Below, piece by piece: positions 16,728 through 25,490 of a stretch of DNA of 32,321 nucleotides. Within the stretch, counting starts at the first letter, position 1; the number at the start of each line of letters is the position of its first letter. The stretch lies in the NCBI GenBank assembly GCA_028821395.1, contig JAPPGP010000107.1, positions 1 through 32,321 of the forward strand, in the 5' to 3' direction. The notes below the pieces were generated by a model that had not been told where the DNA came from, did no database searches, and saw only the letters and a list, made by a program, of their open reading frames with translations. The stretch is from Defluviicoccus sp. GTDB taxonomy: Bacteria > Pseudomonadota > Alphaproteobacteria > MPNO01. Both the position numbers and the translations under genes were made by a program.

Positions 16728-17854
16728 ATGTAGTACTCGTCGAGCGGCGGAAAGCCGTTGAAGCCGATCGAGGCGTAGCTCGCCGTGTAGGCGCCGGCGC
16801 TCAGGATCTCGATCCGGTCGCCGATCTGGAGCGCGAGCGGAAGCTCGTAGCCCGCGTTCTCGTAGAGCATGTCGACCTCGTCGCAGGTCGGCCCGGCGAT
16901 CGCCACCGGTCCGGTCGGACCGCCGTCGCGCCCGGTGCGCAGCCGGTACTGGATCGCCTCGTCCAGCACCTCGGGAAGCCCGCCGAAACGCCCGACGTCG
17001 AGATAGACCCAGCGCCTGTCGTCGTCGCGCGCCTTGCGTGAAATCAGCACGATTTCGGTCTGGATGACGCCCGCATCGCCGGGGATGCAGCGTCCCGGCT
17101 CGATCATCATGCGCGGCAGGTTGTTGCCGAAATGCCGGGTCATCGCGGCGGCAATCGCTTCGCCGTAGCGCTCGACCGGGGGAGCGTCCCGGCGGTAGCG
17201 CGCCGGAAACCCGCCTCCGAGATTGATCGTCTTGAGCTCGACGCCGCGCCGGTTCAGCGCGGTGAAGACCATCGCCGACCGCCCGATCGCGATATCCCAC
17301 TGCGCGACATCGCGCTGCTGCGAGCCGACATGGAAGGACAGGCCATGGGGATCGAGACCCAGCTCGCCCGCGCGCTGGAGGAGATCGATCGCCATCTCGA
17401 CGTGGCAGCCGAATTTCTCCGACAGCGGCCAGTCGGCGCCCTCTCCCTCCATGGCGATGCGGCACAGCACCCGGGCGCTAGGGGCCGCGCGGGCGAGCTT
17501 GGCGAGCTCGGCCTCGCTGTCGAAGGCGAACAGCCCGACGCCGTAGCCGTGTGCGGTGCGGATGTCGCGCTCCTTCTTGACGGTGCTGCCATAGGCCATC
17601 CGCCCCGGCGCGATGCCGAGCGCCCGACACTGCTCGATCTCGTAGATGCTGGCGGTGTCGAAGCTGGAACCCAGGCGCTCGAGTCGCTCGATGATCGGCC
17701 GCGCCGGATTGGCCTTCATCGCGTAGTAGATCTCGGCCGTGGGCAGGGCTTCGGCGAGCGCGCGGTAGTTCTCCTCGACGACGTCGAGATCGACCACCAG
17801 GCAAGGCGTGGCCGGCCGGCGGGCCGCGAGAAAGCGTGCGATCTTGTCGGTCAT
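16724..17854 (-). CDS. Ornithine/lysine decarboxylase, PLP fold type III
   Basis: The 376-residue protein belongs to the alanine-racemase-fold (group IV) decarboxylases, which make putrescine or cadaverine. The PLP lysine is Lys47 in YYAMKAN. SFHVGSQ, LNLGGGF-like (INLGGGFPARY) and EPGRCIPGDAG mark the phosphate site. Cys324-Asp325 in GPTCDEVDMLYE corresponds to the catalytic Cys360-Asp361 of trypanosomal ODC and comes from the partner subunit. The ATG at 17854 gives the usual length; the ORF extension upstream is non-conserved. The neighbours do not settle ornithine versus lysine. Confidence 0.93.
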   Translation of the reverse strand: MTDKIARFLAARRPATPCLVVDLDVVEENYRALAEALPTAEIYYAMKANPARPIIERLERLGSSFDTASIYEIEQCRALGIAPGRMAYGSTVKKERDIRTAHGYGVGLFAFDSEAELAKLARAAPSARVLCRIAMEGEGADWPLSEKFGCHVEMAIDLLQRAGELGLDPHGLSFHVGSQQRDVAQWDIAIGRSAMVFTALNRRGVELKTINLGGGFPARYRRDAPPVERYGEAIAAAMTRHFGNNLPRMMIEPGRCIPGDAGVIQTEIVLISRKARDDDRRWVYLDVGRFGGLPEVLDEAIQYRLRTGRDGGPTGPVAIAGPTCDEVDMLYENAGYELPLALQIGDRIEILSAGAYTASYASIGFNGFPPLDEYYI

Positions 17855-17957
17855 GCTGCGCCGCCGCCCATAGCTACGCCGGAGCGAGGGCGCCGGTGAT
17901 AGACGGCGTTGCGGAGGCTGTAAAGGGGTCGGGAGAAGGGCGTCGGGCACGCCGTCG

Positions 17958-17986
17958 TTGCACATCGATTCGCGTCCCCCTATATA
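17958..17986 (+). promoter_or_regulatory. Promoter of the aroQ-accB-accC-aat operon
   Basis: TTGCAC (17958-17963) and TATATA (17981-17986) are separated by exactly 17 bp. Transcription would begin near 17993, about 25 nt before the TTG start of aroQ. It is an AT-rich spot in an otherwise GC-rich 164-bp divergent gap. Confidence 0.65.
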
Positions 17987-18018
17987 GTTTTGTCCCCTCT
18001 CATCGGAAGTGATCGAGC

Positions 18019-18474
18019 TTGGCCCCCCGCGTCCTCGTCCTCAACGGCCCCAACCTCAACATGCTCGGTACACGCCAGCCGGAGATCTACGGCCGCGAAA
18101 CGCTGGCCGAGATCGAGACGCTGTGCCGCGACAAGGCACGTTCGCTCGGCGTCGAAATCGACTTCCGCCAGTCCAACCACGAGGGCGAGCTGATCGACTG
18201 GATTCACGCCGCGCGCGAGACCCAGGACGCGATCGTGATCAACCCCGCGGGGCTCACCCACACGTCGCTCTCCCTGATGGATGCGCTTATCGCGAGCGAG
18301 CTTCCGGTGATCGAGCTCCATCTGTCCAACCCGCACCGGCGCGAGGCGTTCCGCCACGACAGCTACGTTTCCAAGGTCGCCGCCGGGGTGATCTGCGGCT
18401 TCGGCAGCCACGGCTACACGCTCGCCGTCGAAGCCGCTTCCCGTCTGGCGTCGGGTGGGGCGAAAGCGGGCTGA
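18019..18474 (+). CDS. aroQ: 3-dehydroquinate dehydratase, type II
   Basis: The 151-residue enzyme catalyses dehydration of 3-dehydroquinate in the shikimate pathway and forms dodecamers. Family motifs are [20 protein letters not shown] (catalytic Tyr24 at its end), [16 protein letters not shown] and IELHLSNPH. The closing [13 protein letters not shown] is also typical. A stop codon lies in frame at 18010, so the TTG at 18019 is the only start that keeps the conserved N-terminus. GGAAGTGA upstream can serve as the ribosome binding site. It overlaps accB by an ATGA junction. aroQ-accB-accC is a conserved alphaproteobacterial order. Confidence 0.96.
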   Translation: MAPRVLVLNGPNLNMLGTRQPEIYGRETLAEIETLCRDKARSLGVEIDFRQSNHEGELIDWIHAARETQDAIVINPAGLTHTSLSLMDALIASELPVIELHLSNPHRREAFRHDSYVSKVAAGVICGFGSHGYTLAVEAASRLASGGAKAG

Positions 18475-18926
18475 TGCCGCCGTTGGAGATCGACGAAGCG
18501 TTGATCCGGCGGCTGGCGTCCCTGTTGGAAGAGACCGGGCTCGGGGAAATCGAATATGCGGAGGGCGACCGCCGGATCCGGGTGACCGGACGGACCGCGG
18601 CGGCGCAAGCTGCCGCGCCCGCGCCGCCATCCGCGGCCGTTCCACCACCGGAGTCGCCGGCGCTCGCGGCGGAAGCCCCGGAGGCGGCGACGGAGGACGC
18701 CGTCGTCGCGCCCATGGTCGGCACCGTCTATGTGGCGCCGGAGCCCGGCGCCCTGCCTTTCGTGCAGCCCGGCGACACGGTTGCCGCCGGCGACACGCTG
18801 CTTCTGATCGAGGCGATGAAGACCTTCAACCCGATCCGCGCGCCGCGCGCCGGCAAGGTCGCCCGCATTCTGGTCTCCGATGCAGCACCGGTGGAGTTCG
18901 GCGAGGCGCTGATCGTCCTCGAATAA
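18474..18926 (+). CDS. accB: Biotin carboxyl carrier protein of acetyl-CoA carboxylase
   Basis: The 150-residue BCCP carries biotin between the carboxylase and transferase centres of acetyl-CoA carboxylase, the first step of fatty-acid synthesis. The N-terminal dimerisation part covers about 1-40 (IRRLASLLEETGLGEIEYAE). An Ala/Pro linker at about 42-75 leads to the biotinyl domain at about 78-150. Biotin would be attached to Lys116 in IEAMKTFNPI; Thr follows the lysine instead of the more usual Met/Leu, a tolerated variation. The start overlaps the aroQ stop (ATGA), and accC begins 10 nt after the stop. Confidence 0.96.
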   Translation: MPPLEIDEALIRRLASLLEETGLGEIEYAEGDRRIRVTGRTAAAQAAAPAPPSAAVPPPESPALAAEAPEAATEDAVVAPMVGTVYVAPEPGALPFVQPGDTVAAGDTLLLIEAMKTFNPIRAPRAGKVARILVSDAAPVEFGEALIVLE

Positions 18927-18936
18927 GGGGTCCCGC

Positions 18937-20280
18937 TTGTTCGACAAGGTCCTTATCGCCAACCGGGGAGAGGTGGCTCTCCGGATCCACCGTGCGTGCA
19001 AGGAGATGGGGATCCAGACCGTCGCGGTGCACTCGACGGCGGACAAGGACGCGATGCATGTCCGGCTCGCCGACGAGAGCGTCTGCATCGGACCGCCGGC
19101 GGCGCGCCAGAGCTATCTCAACGTGCCGGCGATCGTCTCCGCGGCGGTGATCGCCAACGCGGACGCCATCCACCCGGGTTACGGATTCCTCTCGGAGGAC
19201 GACAAGTTCGCCTCGATCGTGGAGGAGCACGGTCTCTGCTTCATCGGGCCTTCGGCGGATCACATCGCGATGATGGGCGACAAGATCGCCGCCAAGAAGG
19301 CGATGATCGAGCTCGGCGTTCCCGCCGTCCCCGGCTCGGACGGTCCGGTGAGCGAGGACTCGGAGGCGGCGCGGATCGCCGAGGAGATCGGCTTTCCGGT
19401 GCTGATCAAGGCGGCCGGCGGCGGTGGCGGGCGCGGCATGAAGGTCGCGGAGGCCCCCGATGTTCTGCCCTCGGCGCTCGCCATGGCGCGCAGCGAGGCC
19501 AAGGCGGCGTTCCGCGACGAATCGGTCTATATCGAGAAATATCTCGACCGGCCCCGCCACATCGAGGTGCAGGTGCTCGCCGACCGGGAGGGCCATGTCG
19601 TCCATCTGGGCGAGCGCGACTGCTCGCTCCAGCGCCGCCACCAGAAGGTGCTGGAAGAGGCCGGCTCTCCGGCGCTGAACGACGACCAGCGCGACCGGAT
19701 CGGCCGCATCGCCTGCCAGGCGATGCAACGCCTCGGCTATCGCAGCGCAGGCACCCTGGAGTTTCTCTTCGAGGACGGCGAGTTCTACTTCATCGAGATG
19801 AACACGCGCCTCCAGGTGGAGCATCCGGTCACCGAGGCGATCACCGGCATCGACATCGTCCGCGAGCAGATTCGCATCGCCGCCGGCTTGCCGCTCGGTT
19901 TCGCTCAGGAGGATATCGTGTTCTCCGGCCATGCGATCGAATGCCGGATCAACGCCGAATCGTCGGAGACCTTCGCGCCCTCGCCGGGCCGCATCACCGA
20001 TTACCACCCGCCGGGAGGGCTCGGCGTGCGCGTGGATTCGGGGATTTACGCCGGCTATTCGGTCCCGCCCAACTACGACAGCCTGATCGCCAAGCTGATC
20101 GTCCACGGCACGACGCGCAACGAGTGCCTGATGCGGCTGCGCCGGGCGCTGCAGGAATGCGTGATCGGCGGCATCGACACCACGCTCGCGCTGCACGAAC
20201 GGATCGTGTCCGAGGCCGACTTCATCAACGGCGACTACGACATCAAGTGGCTCGAGGCCTTCGTCGCGGAGCCGGAATGA
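18937..20280 (+). CDS. accC: Biotin carboxylase subunit of acetyl-CoA carboxylase
   Basis: The 447-residue enzyme carboxylates biotin on AccB using ATP and bicarbonate. It opens [20 protein letters not shown], translated from a TTG start at 18937 with AAGGGG upstream. ATP-grasp features include the glycine loop [10 protein letters not shown] (after Lys158), [20 protein letters not shown], and the metal-site strand [18 protein letters not shown]. The length equals E. coli AccC (449). It is cotranscribed with aroQ and accB, and aat starts 4 bp after the stop. Confidence 0.97.
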   Translation: MFDKVLIANRGEVALRIHRACKEMGIQTVAVHSTADKDAMHVRLADESVCIGPPAARQSYLNVPAIVSAAVIANADAIHPGYGFLSEDDKFASIVEEHGLCFIGPSADHIAMMGDKIAAKKAMIELGVPAVPGSDGPVSEDSEAARIAEEIGFPVLIKAAGGGGGRGMKVAEAPDVLPSALAMARSEAKAAFRDESVYIEKYLDRPRHIEVQVLADREGHVVHLGERDCSLQRRHQKVLEEAGSPALNDDQRDRIGRIACQAMQRLGYRSAGTLEFLFEDGEFYFIEMNTRLQVEHPVTEAITGIDIVREQIRIAAGLPLGFAQEDIVFSGHAIECRINAESSETFAPSPGRITDYHPPGGLGVRVDSGIYAGYSVPPNYDSLIAKLIVHGTTRNECLMRLRRALQECVIGGIDTTLALHERIVSEADFINGDYDIKWLEAFVAEPE

Positions 20281-20284
20281 CACC

Positions 20285-20935
20285 ATGGCCGCGCTGAGCC
20301 CGGAGACGCTGCTGCGCGCCTACGCCGTGGGGCTGTTCCCGATGGCCGAGCGGCGCGACGATCCGACGCTCTACTGGATCGACCCGGAAAAGCGCGGAAT
20401 CCTGCCTCTCAACCGGTTCCACACGCCCCGACGGCTGGCGCGGCGGGTGCGCAGCGGCGTCTTCGAGATCCGCTGCGACGCCGCCTTCCGCGAGGTCATC
20501 TCGGCCTGCGCCGAGCCGGGCAGCGGGCGCAGGGAGACCTGGATCAACCGCGAGATCGTCGACCTCTATTGCGAGCTGCACGCGATGGGGCGGGCGCATA
20601 GCGTCGAAGCCTGGCGGGACGGGCGTCTGGTCGGCGGGCTCTACGGCGTCGCGCTCGGCGCCGCGTTCTTCGGCGAGAGCATGTTCACGCGCGAATCCGA
20701 TGCCTCCAAGGTGGCGCTGGTGCATCTGGTGGCGCGCCTCGCGGCGGGCGGGTTCACCCTTCTCGACGTCCAGTTCGTCACGCCGCATCTCGCCCGCTTC
20801 GGCGCCGTCGAGATCCACCGTTCGGGATACCGGCAACTGCTCGCCGACGCGCTCGACCGGACGGCGTCGTTTCAGCGCGAGGTCGCGTCCTCGGATGTCG
20901 AGGCGGTCCTGCAATCCACCACCCAGACGTCGTAG
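20285..20935 (+). CDS. aat: Leucyl/phenylalanyl-tRNA-protein transferase
   Basis: The 216-residue enzyme adds Leu or Phe from aminoacyl-tRNA to N-terminal Arg/Lys of proteins, marking them for ClpS/ClpAP (the N-degron pathway). Family motifs are [28 protein letters not shown], the HSVEAW region, [20 protein letters not shown] and [14 protein letters not shown]. The length is typical. It closes the aroQ-accB-accC-aat operon, and its last 64 bp overlap the convergent DUF2155 gene. Confidence 0.96.
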   Translation: MAALSPETLLRAYAVGLFPMAERRDDPTLYWIDPEKRGILPLNRFHTPRRLARRVRSGVFEIRCDAAFREVISACAEPGSGRRETWINREIVDLYCELHAMGRAHSVEAWRDGRLVGGLYGVALGAAFFGESMFTRESDASKVALVHLVARLAAGGFTLLDVQFVTPHLARFGAVEIHRSGYRQLLADALDRTASFQREVASSDVEAVLQSTTQTS

Positions 20936-21255
20936 ACCGGGTGCTCCAGGCTGGACAGCGCCGGGCTCGAGGCGAACATCCAGCCGCTGAACAGCGGGAT
21001 CGCCGGGCCGTCGCGCCGTATCTCGGCGATCTCCAGGAACGCCGTCGTCTCGGGCGGCTCTTCGGGCGGCCGTTTGCGGCAATGGCGCGAGACGATGCGG
21101 AGCGTGCCGAAACTCACCGGCCGGCCGACCGGGGCCTCGAAGGTCGATATTCTGGCGGTGACCTTGTCGAGACCCTGGAGCACCGCGACCCGGCCCTCCT
21201 GCGCCGCCGCCGGCGCCGCGCCGATCAGCGCGACCACGGCGGCCAGCCTCAGCAT
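20872..21255 (-). CDS. DUF2155 domain-containing exported protein
   Basis: The 127-residue protein has a signal peptide ([20 protein letters not shown]) and the DUF2155 core. The core runs from [20 protein letters not shown], through [18 protein letters not shown], to a closing [21 protein letters not shown] and WVVDC. Two conserved cysteines (59 and 115) may form a disulfide. Its role is unknown; the family is nearly confined to alphaproteobacteria and usually sits beside aat, as here. It overlaps the methyltransferase stop by 7 bp at its start and the 3' end of aat by 64 bp. Confidence 0.93.
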   Translation of the reverse strand: MLRLAAVVALIGAAPAAAQEGRVAVLQGLDKVTARISTFEAPVGRPVSFGTLRIVSRHCRKRPPEEPPETTAFLEIAEIRRDGPAIPLFSGWMFASSPALSSLEHPVYDVWVVDCRTASTSEDATSR

Positions 21256-22064
21256 CGGTCCGCCGCCGGCTTGACCGCGAGGAAGCGGAGCCGGACATAA
21301 TCCGCCACCCACCCCGCCCCCGGGCGATAGAGAGCCGGCTCCAGCGCATCCCTCACTTCCGACAACAGGGCCGGCCGCGCGTCTTGCGCCACGGCGTCGA
21401 GGAACGGCGCGGCGAAGGTCTCCAGCCAGCCCACGATGTCGCCCGGCAGATTCGTCGGCCGCTCGACCAGCGCCATCGTCCGGACCTCGAATCCCCGCGC
21501 GGCCAGTCGGCGCCGGTAGGCCTCGGGGGTCGGGAAGTACCAGGGGAAGCGGGATTTCGGGTCGATCCCGCGGCGTTCCAGCGCGTCCGCGAGCGCACCG
21601 GAGATTTGGGCCACGTTCCCCGCGCCGCCCATCTCGCCCGCGACGCGTCCGCCCGGGCGAAGCGCCCGCCACATCCCGTCGATCGGCTCGTCGGGCCGCT
21701 TCATCCAATGAAGCGCCGCGTTGGTGACGACCGCATCGAACTCCGATTCGAAGGGAAGCGCGTGACCGTCGCAGACCCGTGCGTCGACGCCCCGCGCCCG
21801 CGCCGCCGCGACTTGTGCCGGGCTGGCATCGACGCCGACGATGCTGCGGCAGCGCGCCGCGACGGCGGCCGTAAGCACGCCGTCGCCGCAGCCGAGGTCG
21901 AGGATGTCGTCCTCCGCCCGCGGCGCCAGCAAGTCGATCAGCGGCCCGGCGAGGTCGGAGACGAAACGGCCGTGCTCCGCATAGCGCACCGGGTCCCAGC
22001 GCTGCTCCGGCGCCGTGCCCGCCGCCCGCGCCGCCCGGTCACTTGGTGGCGCCACCGCCCTCAT
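21249..22064 (-). CDS. Class I SAM-dependent methyltransferase
   Basis: The protein has 271 residues. Motif I is DDILDLGCGDGVLT (about 52-65), with GVDASPAQVAAARARG as motif II and FDAVVTNAALHWMKRPDE as motif IV. RALRPGGRVAGEMGG follows as post-motif sequence. The N-terminal WDPVRYAEHGRFV and later WYFPTPEAYRRRL place it with trans-aconitate methyltransferase-like enzymes, but the substrate is unknown. The ATG at 22064 overlaps the mlaD stop by 26 bp, which suggests translational coupling. GTG at 22055 is an alternative. Confidence 0.88.
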   Translation of the reverse strand: MRAVAPPSDRAARAAGTAPEQRWDPVRYAEHGRFVSDLAGPLIDLLAPRAEDDILDLGCGDGVLTAAVAARCRSIVGVDASPAQVAAARARGVDARVCDGHALPFESEFDAVVTNAALHWMKRPDEPIDGMWRALRPGGRVAGEMGGAGNVAQISGALADALERRGIDPKSRFPWYFPTPEAYRRRLAARGFEVRTMALVERPTNLPGDIVGWLETFAAPFLDAVAQDARPALLSEVRDALEPALYRPGAGWVADYVRLRFLAVKPAADRC

Positions 22065-22506
22065 TGCCGGTCTGGCTGAAAATCAACTGGCCGAGCAGCG
22101 ATGTCAGGTCTATCGCCCCCTGGGTGATCTCGATCTCGCCGCCGTCGGGGATGGTCTCCTCCGCCCCCCCGGGCGTCAGCGCCATGTACCTGTCGCCTAG
22201 CAGACCGTCGGCGGTGATCGCGAGCGAGCTGTCGGCGGGCAGCCGGATCTTCGAATCGATGCTCATCCTGACCACCGCAAAATAGGTCTGCGGATCGATG
22301 CGCTGATCGATCACCGTTCCGATCTTGATCCCGCTCATGCGCACGTCGCTGCCGGGGTGGATGCCGTCTATCCGGTCGAAGGACGCGGAGACGGTGTAGC
22401 CCTCGACCGTCTCGACCTGCGCGGTGTTGTAAGCGAAGACGAAGAACAACACCGCCACGGCGATGACCAGGGCGCCGATCACCGTCTCGACCGGACTCCT
22501 ACGCAC
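22039..22506 (-). CDS. mlaD: MlaD-type MCE-domain lipid transport protein
   Basis: The 155-residue protein has one membrane anchor (about 7-27, VIGALVIAVAVLFFVFAYNT) and a single MCE/MlaD domain (about 38-120). The domain segments are YTVSASFDRIDGIHPGSDVR, MSGIKIGTV and LAITADGLLGDRYMALTPG. MlaD hexamers carry phospholipids between outer and inner membrane with the MlaFEB transporter. The other mla genes are not in this window. Alphaproteobacteria often keep this orphan copy between the NDUFA12-type gene and DUF2155, as here. NDUFA12 lies 18 nt upstream. Confidence 0.94.
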   Translation of the reverse strand: MRRSPVETVIGALVIAVAVLFFVFAYNTAQVETVEGYTVSASFDRIDGIHPGSDVRMSGIKIGTVIDQRIDPQTYFAVVRMSIDSKIRLPADSSLAITADGLLGDRYMALTPGGAEETIPDGGEIEITQGAIDLTSLLGQLIFSQTGNEGGGATK

Positions 22507-22524
22507 CGGGCGGCACCCCGGCGG

Positions 22525-22884
22525 TCACGCGGGCGGCTTCCAGGATTCGTACTCGCTGCGGGCGCGGGCGCGTTCCGCGCCGCTCAGGACATGTCCGGGC
22601 GGGCGGTAGGCGTCCGGCGTGCCGGTGGCGTTGGGGCGGTGCGGCTTCTGCCACGGCCGCCTCGGCGATCCCGCCTCCGGCGGCACCTCGTCCACCGTGT
22701 GGTGCAGCCAGGCATGCCATTCCGGCGGCACGCGCGAGGCCTCGGCCTCGCCGTCGTAGATCACCCAGCGGCGTTCTCGGCGCCCCTCGGGCGGCGACTT
22801 CTCGCGGTAATAGCGATTGCCCGAGTCGTCGCGGCCGACCGGCTCGCCCTTCCACCAGGTGAATATGCGCGTGGCTATGGTCAT
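22525..22884 (-). CDS. NADH:ubiquinone oxidoreductase accessory subunit, NDUFA12 family
   Basis: The 119-residue protein shows the NDUFA12/B17.2 pattern. TRIFTWWKGEPVGRDDSGNR and YYRE open the domain, RRWVIYDGEAEASRVPPEWH continues it, then AWLHHT, and a C-terminal Pro-rich tail with PHRPNATGTPDAYRPPG. It is an accessory subunit of respiratory complex I shared by mitochondria and alphaproteobacteria. It starts a minus-strand operon with mlaD, the methyltransferase and DUF2155. Confidence 0.95.
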   Translation of the reverse strand: MTIATRIFTWWKGEPVGRDDSGNRYYREKSPPEGRRERRWVIYDGEAEASRVPPEWHAWLHHTVDEVPPEAGSPRRPWQKPHRPNATGTPDAYRPPGHVLSGAERARARSEYESWKPPA

Positions 22885-22998
22885 CGCGTTTCCGCGCCGC
22901 CGGCTCCCGCGCCGGGGCGGCGATCGAAGGCCGGCAATATGGCACTTGTCCCGCCGATCGTCCAGCGCTCCGATCGCCGCCCGCCTCCGCATAGCGGC

Positions 22999-23027
22999 TT
23001 GTGCGCGGCGCCCGCTCGCCACACAAT
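22999..23027 (+). promoter_or_regulatory. Possible promoter for the FemAB/GNAT-like gene
   Basis: TTGTGC (22999-23004) and CACAAT (23022-23027) have a 17-bp spacer and lie 32 bp upstream of the ATG at 23060. Both hexamers have mismatches, so this is tentative. Confidence 0.3.
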
Positions 23028-23059
23028 GGATGCTGGTCCGATGGGTTCCAGAGGCCACG

Positions 23060-24229
23060 ATGCCCGACGGCGGAGAGCCGGTAAAGATAAAGGTTATCAA
23101 CGATATAAGGGAGGTCGCGCCGGACGCGTGGGATGCCTGCGCCGGCCCCGGCAACCCCTTCGTCTCGCACGGCTTCCTGCGCATCCTGGAGCAGAGCGGC
23201 TCGGTCTCCGGCCGCACCGGATGGCTGCCCCAGCACCTTGCGATCGAGGACGAGGACGGCACTCTGATCGGCGCCGTGCCGTGCTACCTGAAGAGCCATT
23301 CCTACGGCGAGTACGTGTTCGACTGGGGGTGGGCGGACGCCTTCGAGCGCGCCGGCGGCCAGTACTACCCGAAGCTCCAGATCTCGGTGCCGTTCACGCC
23401 GGTGTCGGGGCCGCGCCTCATGGTGCGGCCGGGCGCGGAGACGGAGCAGACCCGGCTGATGCTGGCGGCGGGGCTGATGGAGCTCGCCAAGACGCACGGG
23501 GTGTCCTCCTTCCATATCACCTTCTGCACCGAAGACGAGTGGCGCGCGCTGGGCGAGGCGGGGCTGTTGCAGCGCATGGGCCAGCAGTTCCACTGGCACA
23601 ACCGGGGCTACCGGAGCTTCGACGACTTCCTCGCCGGGCTCGCCTCGCGCAAGCGAAAGGCGATCCGCAAGGAGCGGCGCGAGGCGAATGACGGTTTGGA
23701 GATCAGGACGCTGACCGGGGACGCCCTGGAAGGGCACCACATGGAGGCGTTCTACGGCTTCTACCTGAGCACGGTCGACAAGAAGTGGTCGAACGCCTAT
23801 CTCACCCGCGCCTTCTTCCGGCTGCTGGGCAGCGACCTTGCCGACAGGGTCGTGCTGGTCGCCGCCTTCCGCGGCGGGCGCATGGTGGGCGGAGCGCTCA
23901 ACCTCCGCGGCAGCGATACGCTCTACGGCCGCAACTGGGGCGCCGAGCGGCGCTACCGGATGCTGTATTTCGAGGCCTGCTTCTACCGCGCCATCGACTA
24001 CGCCATCGAGCACGGGCTGGCCCGCGTCGAGGCCGGTGCGCAGGGACCGCACAAGATCCAGCGCGGCTACCTGCCCAGCCCCACCTACAGCGTGCACTGG
24101 ATCCGCGAGCCCAGATTCCGCGAGGCGGTGGCGAATTTCGTCAGCCGCGAGAGCGTGCTGCTCCGCCACGAGATGCACGAGCTGACCGAGGCCGGCCCCT
24201 ATCGCCGGACCGACGACGACGGGCGCTGA
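23060..24229 (+). CDS. GNAT/FemAB-like protein (DUF482 family)
   Basis: The 389-residue protein matches the DUF482 family, which resembles FemAB/GNAT acyltransferases. Landmarks are NPFVSHGFLRILEQSGSV near the start, VPCYLKSHSYGEYVFDWGWA, VPFTPVSGPRL, SSFHITFCTEDEWRAL and QQFHWHNRGYRSFDDFLAGL. RKRKAIRKERR follows, and GRNWGAERRYRMLYFEACFY and GAQGPHKIQRGYLPSPTYS form the acyl-CoA/tRNA-binding half. The biochemical role is unknown; peptidoglycan-related transfer is often suggested. The ATG at 23060 has AGAGG upstream, and frames further upstream are non-conserved. It converges on the DUF1989 gene with 3 bp between stops. Confidence 0.9.
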   Translation: MPDGGEPVKIKVINDIREVAPDAWDACAGPGNPFVSHGFLRILEQSGSVSGRTGWLPQHLAIEDEDGTLIGAVPCYLKSHSYGEYVFDWGWADAFERAGGQYYPKLQISVPFTPVSGPRLMVRPGAETEQTRLMLAAGLMELAKTHGVSSFHITFCTEDEWRALGEAGLLQRMGQQFHWHNRGYRSFDDFLAGLASRKRKAIRKERREANDGLEIRTLTGDALEGHHMEAFYGFYLSTVDKKWSNAYLTRAFFRLLGSDLADRVVLVAAFRGGRMVGGALNLRGSDTLYGRNWGAERRYRMLYFEACFYRAIDYAIEHGLARVEAGAQGPHKIQRGYLPSPTYSVHWIREPRFREAVANFVSRESVLLRHEMHELTEAGPYRRTDDDGR

Positions 24230-24232
24230 CGC

Positions 24233-24868
24233 TCAGTCGCGGATCTCGACCTTGACCCTCGTGCAGTTATAGGCGTTGCACGGCGCGAGCACGTCCATGG
24301 GGCAGTTCGAGAGGCCGACGAGCAGCGGCATCCTGGCCTCGAACTCGATGTAGTCGCCCGGCTGCGAAACCGGAAAATCGATGATCCACCGCCGCTGGCC
24401 GCAGTCGTGGTGGTAGTTCATGAACAAATCCATCGTGTCCGGGATGTCCTCGTAGCCGATGCCGTAGGGCTCCATCACGCCGGCGATGATCTCGTGGCAG
24501 CCGTCCCTCGGCCCGACTCCGTGGCTCTCGTAGAGATAGCGGTTGCACATCCGGTTGTGCACGTCATGGACGCCCTTGGGCGTCGGCGTGTCGGCGGTGA
24601 TCGTCATCATCGGCCGGCACGACGTCGACATCAGCGTGTCGCCGACGCTGAGTGAGTCGCGCGGCACGTATTGCGCCCCGGGCGCCGGAATGTAGCGGGT
24701 GCGCGAATACGAGGTCGACAGCTTCTCGCGCGGGTTGTCGCGGTTGAACAGCGCCATGTCGACCACCTGCTGCCCTTCGAGGTCGATCACGCGGAGCCGC
24801 TGCCCGGCTTCGATCTCGAGCGCGGTCCCGGTCTTGGGCGGCAGCACGTCTTCGAAGATTACGGCCAT
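24233..24868 (-). CDS. DUF1989 (urea carboxylase-associated) family protein
   Basis: The 211-residue protein has the DUF1989 pattern. It has an RLRVIDLEGQQVVDMALFN strand, STSYSRTRYIPAPGAQ, MMTITADTPTPKGVHDVHNR, then MCNRYLYESHG and GCHEIIAGVMEPYGI. These are followed by FMNYHHDCGQRRW and a Cys-rich end, LSNCPMDVLAPCNAYNCTR. The best-known members are paired subunits near urea carboxylase that act on carboxyguanidine. Here there is a single copy and no carboxylase in view, so the substrate is open. Conserved His and Cys residues suggest metal binding. It stands alone next to the repeat-rich gap. Confidence 0.9.
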   Translation of the reverse strand: MAVIFEDVLPPKTGTALEIEAGQRLRVIDLEGQQVVDMALFNRDNPREKLSTSYSRTRYIPAPGAQYVPRDSLSVGDTLMSTSCRPMMTITADTPTPKGVHDVHNRMCNRYLYESHGVGPRDGCHEIIAGVMEPYGIGYEDIPDTMDLFMNYHHDCGQRRWIIDFPVSQPGDYIEFEARMPLLVGLSNCPMDVLAPCNAYNCTRVKVEIRD

Positions 24869-24980
24869 GGTCTGTGCCTCCCCGGCGGTTCCGAGCGGGC
24901 GATGTTAGAGCCTGTCCAGTTCGGATAGAAGCGCGGCGGATTTGTCGACCTCGGCCGCGTCCTTCGATAGGGGCTGATAC

Positions 24981-25245
24981 CGATTACTTGACGGAAGGTC
25001 GGTTGTAGCGGACCGGTGATGGGTACGCCGCCCCGCCCCCTCTCGTCATGCCCGGACTTGATCCGGGCACCCATGGGCGCTGCCCCCTCTCCCCACCGGC
25101 CGCCTCGCGGGCCGAGGGGCTGCATGGATGGCCGGATCAAGTCCGGCCATGACGGGGTTGGGGAAGCGCCAACACCCCCCGGCTCGTTCAGGGGGCCGGA
25201 CATAGCGGAACAGGTGTCGCTGGCTTCCCGCTCGTCAAGTAATCG
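24981..25245. repeat. MITE-like nested inverted repeat (265 bp)
   Basis: The ends are perfect 13-bp inverted repeats: CGATTACTTGACG (24981-24993) and CGTCAAGTAATCG (25233-25245). Inside is a second, longer palindrome. Arm 25044-25075, containing CATGCCCGGACTTGATCCGG, mirrors arm 25123-25154, containing CCGGATCAAGTCCGGCCATG, with few mismatches. The inner palindrome is of a kind scattered through many alphaproteobacterial genomes. There is no transposase, and no clear target-site duplication was recognised. Confidence 0.65.
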
Positions 25246-25298
25246 ATATAAGTTCCCTTCGATACGCCCCTTGCCGGGGCACATATTCCTGATGTGCC

Positions 25299-25333
25299 AA
25301 AAAAATCCGAGTGGGGCGACAGCCCGCACTCGG
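25299..25333 (-). terminator. Intrinsic terminator of the selenoprotein gene
   Basis: On the minus strand CCGAGTG then GGGC pairs with GCCC then CACTCGG (11 pairs, a one-base bulge, a 4-nt TGTC loop). It is followed at once by A and seven T. It lies about 160 nt past the stop at 25491 in the correct orientation. It is the clearest rho-independent terminator in the window. Confidence 0.85.
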
Positions 25334-25490
25334 TCCACATTCCGAAATGTGTGTGCCTGACATGCCACGCTCCCGGACGGGCGCGCGGGACGTCAGGGGG
25401 CATTTGCGTGCAGTTACACAATCATACCGTACAGGATGTCAAGCGGAATCGCCGGAGGTTTGTTCCGGGGTGGCAACGTGCCGCGCCGCC

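Larger units (their letters stand above)
24869..25490. other. 622-bp non-coding region
   Basis: No protein gene is supported here; the frames that stay open have no start signals and follow the inverted repeats. It holds, from left to right, the upstream region of the DUF1989 gene, a MITE-like nested inverted repeat (24981-25245), a strong terminator (25299-25333) for the selenoprotein gene, and an AT-richer 3' UTR stretch (about 25410-25445). Confidence 0.7.

Noticed and set aside
25278-25305. Hairpin GGCACAT-loop-ATGTGCC followed by seven A on the plus strand
   Set aside because: A terminator needs T after the hairpin on the transcribed strand. On the plus strand the run is A, and on the minus strand the T run comes before this hairpin; it belongs to the terminator at 25299-25333.
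25421-25442. Minus-strand TTGACA and TATGAT upstream of the terminator, suggesting a small RNA
   Set aside because: The spacing between the two hexamers is only 10 bp, and with a 17-bp spacer the -10 would be GTGTAA, a poor match. A processed 3' UTR is possible, but there is no support for an independent promoter.
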